From Actinostola sp. cb2023 (lineage: Eukaryota; Cnidaria; Anthozoa; Actiniaria; Actinostolidae), in contig JAUJYZ010001280.1 of NCBI GenBank assembly GCA_033675265.1, positions 62,001 through 126,000 of the forward strand: a stretch of 64,000 nt of DNA, given 5' to 3'. The position numbers and the translations under genes are program-made. The notes below the pieces were generated by a model. The model did not search any database. It was not told the DNA's origin and was given only the letters and a program-made list of their open reading frames with translations. Shown here in pieces: positions 56,761 through 64,000 of this stretch; position 1 is the stretch's first letter; each line of letters begins with the position of its first letter.

Positions 56761-58815
56761 AAGGCCTTGTTACACGGTGAAACTTTTTCGTGAAACTTTT
56801 TCGTGAAACGGTGCGAGACAGTTTCACCGTGTAACATGTTTGCTGAAACAAGTTTCACGAGGTGTGTTACACGGTGCAATAGCTGGTTTAAAGGCCTTGT
56901 TACACGGTGAAACTTTTTCGTGAAACTGTTTCGTGAAACAGCTAGTGCGAGATAGGTTTCACCAAGAGTTTCACCGTGTAACATGGTCGTTTTCAGGAAA
57001 CGTTTTCTAATTTGCGTTGCGAGAGAGTTTCATGAAAAGTAGAACTTCGTTCTACTTTTTCGTGAAACTCGAAGCAAAAAAGTTTCCGGATTGCCGGATA
57101 TACTGAACTGTCCGCTGCTCCATACATTTCTTTGTAAATTCTATCATTTTTGAATGGCCATAAGTCGTTCAATATTGACCCGATTAACACCAAACTTTGG
57201 GTTTTTGCTTAACTCGATGTGCTCTAGTCTGGCTATGTGGGTCTTGTGTTGATTATCACAATATTTAGGGTTCGTACCCAGTCTCTCACGATATGAAATC
57301 CGGCAATGTTGGAAAGTCCATAAATTAACTCAGGGCGCTCAGCGGTCTGTGTACGATAGTCAAATTGACATGGAAGAGAGTAGCAATATCGACAGCGAAG
57401 AAGACGAGCTTTCCGAAGCTGGATCAAGAGAGCTCGAGAGAAAAATAGGTGTAAAAGAAAAAAAAGAGATTCTCCTACATTGTCCACAATAAACCTGAAT
57501 TTCTGTCCATTCATACGAAAGAAATCTCTGTAGGCTACTTCATCTTCGAGCTCTAACTCTTTTATCAGTTGATGATAAACTCCCCTCGTCGCTCTCCTTC
57601 CTATCCACGATCATACCCAGTTAATACGCTTTCACTGTTGTACAACTGGTTCAGTTTCGTCATCCTCCATGGCCTCTACTATCATTAAAACGGCAAGAGC
57701 ACGTTTTCTTCTATCGTCTCGCGCCATGTTTTAAATTTTCGCGCGCCTGACCGGTTTCGATAAAGCGCATGGCACTAGAAATAATTATATCGAGGGAGGC
57801 TGGTGAACAGAATTTCACAACGAGTTTCAGCAAACGTTTAAACGAAAACTAGTGCATACATTGGATTTCGGGTCCTTATCTTTTTAGTGCAAAGTTTTTA
57901 ATGATCACGTGACCTATGACGTCATTACATTGGAAAACAGAAAAATAGCTCGTTGGTGGCGAGTTCAAGTAGGAAATTCTAACAAATACCTTCAATATAT
58001 TTCTCTCCCAGTGCTTTATAGATTATCGTTCTGTGTGGCATGGGTGGCTCTTGTTTGTTTTTAAAGAAAAATTTGAATAAAAATGATTTTGATTATCTGG
58101 TCACGTGATCTGTTTTACCCCGTATCTCCTTAAAAAGAAATGAAAGTCACCCATTCCGAACGACAATCTATAAAGCACTTACAACGAAATAGCTTTAAGG
58201 TACTAGCTAGAATTTATCACTTGAACTCGCCACCAACGGCTTAAAATAATTGTGTACAAATGTATTGCTTTTATCTCTCTAACTGGTCACGTGACCACCC
58301 CTAATGCAAATGTTTTGAGTTAAGGCTCTTTATCTACCCAAATTCTATTGATGGTCCAAATTTCAAGTCATTTTGAAACGTTTTAGGAATACAACAAAAA
58401 AATCAAAGTTTTGTTCCATAATAGCAGCTCACCCAGGCCTTGACATACTTGAGTGTCTCGCACTGTTTCACGAAAAAGTTTCACGAAAAAGGCCTTAATT
58501 GTTGAAACGTTTTTGCTTCGAGTTTCACGAATTCGTTCTACTTTTCATGAAACTGTCTCGCAACGCAAATCCGAAAAAGTTTCCTGAAAACGACCATGTT
58601 ACACGGTGAAACTCTTGGTGAAACCTGTCTCGCACTGTTTCACGAAAAAGTTTCACGAAAAAGTTTCAGCGTGTAACAAGGCATTTAAACCAGCTATTGC
58701 ACCGTGTAACACACCTCGTGAAACTTGTTTCAGCAAACATGTTACACGGTGAAACTGTCTCGCACCGTTTCACGAAAAAGTTTCACGAAAAAGTTTCACC
58801 GTGTAACAAGGCCTT
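56761..58815. mobile_element. Nested inverted-repeat element with PIF/Harbinger remnant
   Basis: Ends AAGGCCTTGTTACACGGTGA and complement. The long arms repeat TTTCGTGAAAC, GTTTCACCGTGTAACATG and AGGAAACG motifs. It sits in the loop of the 6.8-kb foldback element. It contains a transposase fragment on the minus strand. Confidence 0.75.
57440..57727 (-). pseudogene. PIF/Harbinger-like transposase N-terminal fragment
   Basis: From the ATG at 57727: MARDDRRKRALAVLMIVEAM, an acidic linker, then after two stops SWIGRRATRGVYHQLIKELE, DEVAYRDFFRMNGQKFRF and VDNVGESLF. The order basic/Trp-Arg motif, YHQL.KEL.LED, FFRM matches the region before the nuclease domain in Harbinger/HARBI1-type transposases. 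The DDE nuclease itself is absent. Confidence 0.6.
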
Positions 58816-59167
58816 ATAACACGCGTATTTTTTATAAATTGCTCGCTAGTGATAAGCTCCCTACAGCATTAGATATTCAACATTACTTAGCCTATACTAT
58901 CAAAATAATGGAGCTCACAGATCGTTATTGTTATTGCTGATTAGGTGTACACCAAAAAGATAAATTTATTTATTTAAGTTCAAGCGTGTAAGAGTACATG
59001 TACTACATGGATTGGCCGGTATATATAGAGGCATGGGCGGATCCAGGATAGTTTTAAGGAGGGGGTGCAGGGCTATATGGGGTACGTTATTGTTTTACCT
59101 CCAGGAGTGGGTAAATATATAGGAAATATAGGATAATTGGATTTGAAATAAACATAATTTACTTGAA

Positions 59168-59344
59168 ATACAAGCATCAAGAGTTCCAGACTTCCGGTTT
59201 TATTACAAAGGAAAAGTGAGCACCAATTCTAGACACAGGGAGCCCAAGCTATGTTTTTGCTCACTTGGTGCTCACTTTTCCTTTGTAATAATCTCACAAT
59301 GCATTGCGCGCGTACCGAAAGTCTGGAACTCTTGATGCCTGTAT
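59168..59344. mobile_element. MITE, ATACAAGCATCAAGAGTTCC family, copy 2
   Basis: Same hairpin as 48391-48588, with a short deletion in the left arm. It is inserted in the loop of the foldback element, so it came after it or travelled with it. Confidence 0.85.
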
Positions 59345-61479
59345 ACAGGAGGTTTTCTTATATCTTTATCTTATTTTTGGTTCTTGGTTTTTCTCGCTTT
59401 CTAAAACTATAAGTACGACGCGCTATATAGCAGGGGGTAGATGGGGCAATTTTTAGTTCCTAGCTTTCATTGTATATGAATATACTAATTTGACCGGAGT
59501 GAAAGGGGCACACAATAAGTCCTGAGGTGGGGGTGTACACCCCCAGAACCGCCTATATCCACCTGTGAGGGGCATAAATATCAAACATCTTTTCGGTTTC
59601 ATCTACAAACCCAGGACACCTGGCAATGTGTCCTAATAAAAAATCATGGATTCGTCTTCATTTAATTGTTTGAACGAGATGCATGCATGCATAGGTTTGA
59701 TACTATTAAACTTCTTACAATAACGTTATATAATAATAGCGCTGATTGGTTAATTTTTATCATCAAACAAACAGATAAAAATAAAATGGCGCGTACAAAG
59801 CTGAAAATTTCAACAATGGATGATCAGTTTCAGTTTTGTTCCAAGTTGACTTTCTTGAGCAAATTTCAGATAAAAAGCTATCTTGTCTCTGAAGGATGTT
59901 GAGGCCGAACAGAAAGAAAACTGATAGTGTTCGCTTTGCGACACTGGATGACTGAATCTGTTTGCTTTGCTTTGTAACTTGTTGTTCTATTCATTTTTTC
60001 ACATTTTTGTTATTGTAAAATAATTGACATCACTTTTTTATGTGTCTGTCCTCTTATTGATGATAACTAATTCCAAAGTAGTGTGTGGATCATGGGACTT
60101 TCCCGGCACTGTCTTGTCGACCCCAAATTACTCTGTACGTAATGTTAGTAATGCATCACGTTGCTATAGGTATCTAAATGTCTTCTGTAAGTATATGTTG
60201 GGCCTGTTGGGTCTGTTGGGTCTGTTGGGCATCATGTTGGCTATAGGTATATCTTGTCTTCAGAATACTCTGTAAGTATGTTGGGTCTGTTGGGTCTGTT
60301 GGACCTGTTAAATGGACATCACGTTGGCTAAGGCATATCTTGTCTTAATTCAGATTACTCTGTAAGTATGTTGGGTCTGTTGGGTCTGTTGGACCTGTTA
60401 AATGGACATCACGTTGGCTAAGGTATATATTGTCTTAATTCAGATTGCTCTGTAAGTATGTTGGGTCTGTTGGGCCTGTTGGGCATCATGTTGGCTAAGG
60501 TATATCTTGTCTTAATTCAGATTACTCTGTAAGTATGTTGGGTCTGTTGGGCCTGTTGGGCATCATGTTGGCTAAGGTATATCTTGTCTTAATTCAGATT
60601 ACTCTGTAAGTATGTTGGGTCTGTTGGACCTGTTAAATGGACATCACGTTGGCTAAGGTATATATTGTCTTAATTCAGATTGCTCTGTAAGTATGTTGGG
60701 TCTGTTGGGAATCATGTTGGCTAAGGCATATCTTCTCTTCAGATTACTCTGTAAGTACGTTGGGCCTGTTGGGAATCATGTTGGCTATAAAAGGTGTCTT
60801 CTCTTCAGATTACTCTGTAGATGAGTATGTTGGCTCTGTTGACGTTGGCCCAGTATTCGACTCTGTTAGTATAATCGGTTCGTTCTATCCATCTGTGTAA
60901 TTTATCTCCTGACATGTTTACCCTGTGAAGTTGTTTAGCCGGCTATAACTATCCCTTGCTGATAATTTTGCTTCAGTTTTAGTGTCATATTGCATTGGCA
61001 GTGTCATATATTACAGTAAATCGCAAATGAAGCCGCCAGAATAATAAACGGTGTCATATTCGGTGGAGGCAGGGAGGGCAATTTAAAATCGTTCACATAA
61101 CAACAGACCAAAATTTTATTGTAAACTTGAATTTTTCACCTTAATTGCTTGTTGCCATGGCAACAGCAGCTCCTTGACCCATGTCGATATAACGAGTGTT
61201 TCGATTGGATAATTGAGACATGTGCGAGTGAGCGCCTTAAAACCTTTAGGGATTTTCAATAAGTCTTTTTTGAAAAAGGAGCCTTACAAACACTTCAGAA
61301 TTTGACAACTAGATTGTCTTCACTCAAACTCAGGTTTGTTCTTTCACAATTTCATGCAGGATGCCTTTTGTGGTGTGTTTGCTTAAAATTACGTGCAAGT
61401 GTTTATATATTCTGTTGGGTGCGTTGGGTCCAACAGCAAACCCAACGAGAAACTCGATCCCCTAAATCGCGACTGGTAT

Positions 61480-61533
61480 AGAGAGCTTAGACTGGTTCTC
61501 AACCAAACACAAACAACGGCTCTTTTCAGAGCC
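61480..61533 (+). other. H3: Displaced 3' end of H3 with stop codon and stem-loop
   Basis: AGAGAGCTTAG repeats the last H3 codons (GAG AGA GCT, then TAG). GGCTCTTTTCAGAGCC, a perfect histone hairpin, follows at 61518-61533. This fragment belongs to the H3 gene interrupted at 54665. Confidence 0.95.
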
Positions 61534-62800
61534 ACCACATGCTATAAAGGCAATGACTATAAATGCTGAAATAAAAAAGGTCTCGTACATGCTACCCTGG
61601 TTCCAGAGGCTTTTTTAAGCTCTATAATACGATGTGCGGCGAACCAGGGTACGTACATGCGCAAAGCATCACACTACTTTACATTTTCAAAATAAAGACT
61701 CAACTGATTTCAGTTTTCTCTTCACTATTCGTTCTAAAGTTCCATAGATCTCTCAACCCTTTGACTACTGGATTGGTAGTTTTTAAATTAAGAGATACAG
61801 TGTAAGCAGGCACGGTTATTTATACTTGCACCGGAGTAGAGATTGTTTGAACATCTTCAAGACCTTTGACCGTCTCGCAAATGCTCGAAATATTGAATGA
61901 AATGCAACTGAAATGTTTCTAAAACTAAACATTGGTTAGAAAAGAATGACCTGAATACACAATCACTAGTAATAGTGGAGGTTACTAGATGAAGATATGA
62001 ACATCAGGGCGCCCTGATGAACCATGTATGAAGCACCAAGTTGTAATATAAAAAGGCGGGAAAATGTTTCGATGTCACGCGATTCGTCCCAGAACAAATA
62101 CTAGGTAATGAATTGAGTATTCAATCCAGATATTGACATTGAATTAGGAATTGAATTTATAGTCAAATAAATGAAGCAAACTTAGAAATAACACGGCGTT
62201 GACAAGCACGACAACGAACCAAAAAGCGCGGCAAACTCACGAAGCTTTTGTCACGAAGAACAGCCAAACGAGTTCCTCTCAGACCTCCTCAGTCTACAAA
62301 CAAATGCGTAAAAATAAACTCCAAGGATCTCGCTGTGTCGAAAATCTTTTAATCTATCTGTAAATTGACTTTATGCGCTACTAATTTGATGTGAAAACAT
62401 TGAAAGAAAATCAAAATGTAGATCACGTTCGATATGGATCCGTACAGCCATCATATCAACGAGTGTGTTAGTTAGTATGAGGAATGCCAACATATCTCAA
62501 TAAAACTAGTGGTTCTTGCTGTTATTCTGATATAATTCCATAGACAGATAAACATTCTATCACTTCTATACCAATTCAATCAAATTCAAAGCCGTTTGTT
62601 CGCTTAAAAGGCGAGAATACAACGACAAACAATTGAAACATGCGAAGATGTAATTGACAAATTGGCACAACGTTCGACCACATCGAACAATTTGAAGTCA
62701 TAGGGAAGCTAGTACGAAAACCCGACTTATTCTCTAGTTACACGCGACGCCACGCTTAGATTTAAGCCACGAACAAGCTGAGAATGACCGTTCAAAGTCA
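61534..62800. other. Spacer between H3 and H1
   Basis: No gene recognised. A short palindrome lies at about 61600-61655 (TACCCTGGTTCC / GAACCAGGGTA). Otherwise AT-rich unique sequence. Confidence 0.4.
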
Positions 62801-62806
62801 AGTAAC

Positions 62807-62813
62807 AAACACA
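62807..62813 (+). promoter_or_regulatory. H1-type promoter box AAACACA
   Basis: AAACACA is the conserved upstream element of replication-dependent H1 genes. It lies 170 bp before the H1 start codon. A TATA-like AATATAT is at about 62880. Confidence 0.5.
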
Positions 62814-62976
62814 TTTCTGGGTCCGCCATGTTGAATCGCTCGTGGCGCGAACTGTCTTCTCGGTGGTTCGCACATGTGTAATATATGTTGACGTAGCGGT
62901 AAGTCAGTTTCACTTTGGATATTCCAACCTGAACGTTATTCTTATACGCCAAGCTCTCAAAAACTTCTATCCCAAC

Positions 62977-63540
62977 ATGTCTGGTGTCTCTGGTGAGGCC
63001 AAGAAAGCTGTGAAAGTGGCTGAACACCCCAAGTACTCCGAGATGGTCAAAGCTGCAATCGGCAGTTTGAAGGAGCGCAACGGGTCGTCCCGCCAAGCCA
63101 TCGAAAAGTACATCAAAGCCAACTACAAGGTTGGAGACAACTGTAGCAGCCATCTGAAGCTCGCTCTCAAGCGTATGCCTGACAAGGGAGATATCGTCCA
63201 CACGAAAGGCAAAGGTGCTTCAGGTTCGTTCAAGTTGGTCAAGAAAGTCGCGGAGAAGAAGGTAGTGGTTAAGAAGCCAGCCGCCAAGAAACCCGCCGCC
63301 AAGAAACCCGCTGCTAAGAAACCCGCCGTCGCAAAGAAGGCACAGAAAGTAAAGTCACCCAAGAAGACCTCCAAATCACCCAAGAAGACCTCCAAATCAC
63401 CCAAGAAGGGCGCAAAGAAGGCAGCAACAAAGAAAACTGAAGCCAAACAGACCAAGAAACCCGTGGCTAAAAAGGCCGCGAAGAAACCGGCCGCGAAGAA
63501 GGGCGCCAAAAAGGGAGCAAAGAAGGCACCCAAGAAATAA
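62977..63540 (+). CDS. H1: Linker histone H1
   Basis: 187 residues, intronless and intact. The start MSGVSGEAKKAVKVAEHPKY is chosen over an upstream in-frame ATG at 62842 because H1 proteins begin this way and the extension looks like a translated leader. A winged-helix globular domain follows (about residues 14-90: YSEMVKAAIGSLKERNGSSR, AIEKYIKANYKV, LKLALKRMPDKGDIVHTKGK, GASGSFKLVKK), then a long Lys/Ala/Pro tail with PAAKK repeats and three SPKK-type sites (CDK-phosphorylation, minor-groove binding). It binds linker DNA at the nucleosome. Same orientation as H3; stem-loop 33 nt after the stop. Confidence 0.96.
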   Translation: MSGVSGEAKKAVKVAEHPKYSEMVKAAIGSLKERNGSSRQAIEKYIKANYKVGDNCSSHLKLALKRMPDKGDIVHTKGKGASGSFKLVKKVAEKKVVVKKPAAKKPAAKKPAAKKPAVAKKAQKVKSPKKTSKSPKKTSKSPKKGAKKAATKKTEAKQTKKPVAKKAAKKPAAKKGAKKGAKKAPKK

Positions 63541-63573
63541 AGTGATTTAATACTCACTTGAAACGAATCAAAC

Positions 63574-63589
63574 GGCTCTTTTAGGAGCC
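63574..63589 (+). terminator. Histone 3' stem-loop (H1)
   Basis: GGCTCTTTTAGGAGCC with the ACCC flank, 33 nt past the H1 stop. Marks a replication-dependent, non-polyadenylated mRNA. Confidence 0.93.
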
Positions 63590-64000
63590 ACCCAAATATA
63601 TAAAATCAATGACAAATGCTTTCTGGAAATTTACCCACAATAAAACGCAAGATCGAATAACTTGTGTTCCATATGAAATTTACGAGCAATGTACATACAG
63701 CACGCGATCATCGCGTAGGTTTCAATTATGTTCACCATTCTGAAATACTTCCGTTGCAACATTTAGCCATTTCTACCGGACATTTCTATTGCTTGACAGG
63801 ACCTACAACCTAGTTTGCTTCTTTTTTGGAGGGGTGCCATCATCTCTACAAAATAGTAACGTATACCGTAGTGTGTTTACAACATGTGGCCATTATATTC
63901 AAGCAGTAGCGAGGATCTGTAAATCCGATACAAAACGCACTTTGATGTACTAAAATGAATATTTTAAATTTGATATGAAGCTATTTAGCCAAGAAAATCA
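63590..64000. other. Region downstream of H1
   Basis: AT-rich. No gene, repeat family or RNA recognised up to the window edge. Confidence 0.4.

Noticed and set aside
62842..63540. H1 starting at the upstream ATG (232 residues)
   Set aside because: The extra 45 residues do not resemble H1 and the region looks like promoter and leader; the ATG at 62977 gives a typical H1 N-terminus.

Overview
The window looks like nuclear DNA from an invertebrate animal, probably a marine, early-branching one such as a cnidarian; this is inference. Evidence: genes with many short exons and GT-AG introns, animal gene families (TRIP13, 5-oxoprolinase, a PKA inhibitor, replication-type histones), AT-rich intergenic DNA, and a very high density of palindromic DNA elements, microsatellites and minisatellites. 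No prokaryotic gene organisation, CRISPR array, rRNA or tRNA was recognised.

Layout. (1) 0.1-1.4 kb: two inverted-repeat elements. (2) 1.6-4.7 kb, minus strand: a small gene with a conserved-looking first exon that splices in frame into a strongly acidic tandem repeat, so part of what looks like a plain ATC microsatellite is probably coding. (3) 5.0-15.4 kb, plus strand: TRIP13/PCH2 AAA+ ATPase in 17 exons, head-to-head with gene 2; introns carry MITEs, an 84-bp minisatellite and other arrays; exon 5 has an apparent frameshift. (4) 15.4-26.8 kb: mostly palindromic elements, plus a compact single-exon PKA inhibitor (PKI) gene at 20.7-20.9 kb (minus) and a 722-bp inverted-repeat element with 9-bp target duplications. 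(5) 26.9-47.7 kb, minus strand: 5-oxoprolinase (OPLAH), 29 exon positions covering about the last 953 residues. It has a pair of alternative exons, a duplication across an exon start, and introns full of repeats and Penelope-like retroelement remains. The first roughly 335 codons are not visible before the histone genes. (6) 50.0-63.6 kb: a five-gene histone cluster: H2A.X (-) and H2B (+) divergent, H4 (-) and H3 (+) divergent, then H1 (+), each with a 3' histone stem-loop. A 6.8-kb foldback transposon sits exactly at the H3 stop codon, flanked by 9-bp target duplications, and separates the H3 coding region from its stop and stem-loop. H2A and H4 carry frameshifting deletions; H2B and H1 are intact.

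Functional picture: TRIP13 and the histones belong to chromosome and S-phase biology, OPLAH to the gamma-glutamyl cycle and PKI to cAMP signalling. They look like neighbours, not a pathway. The most unusual content is the mobile-element biology: foldback element, nested Harbinger remnant, mirror-image Penelope tails with a hammerhead-like core, and many MITE families. The frameshifts in otherwise well conserved genes could be real lesions or assembly errors; the sequence alone does not decide this.
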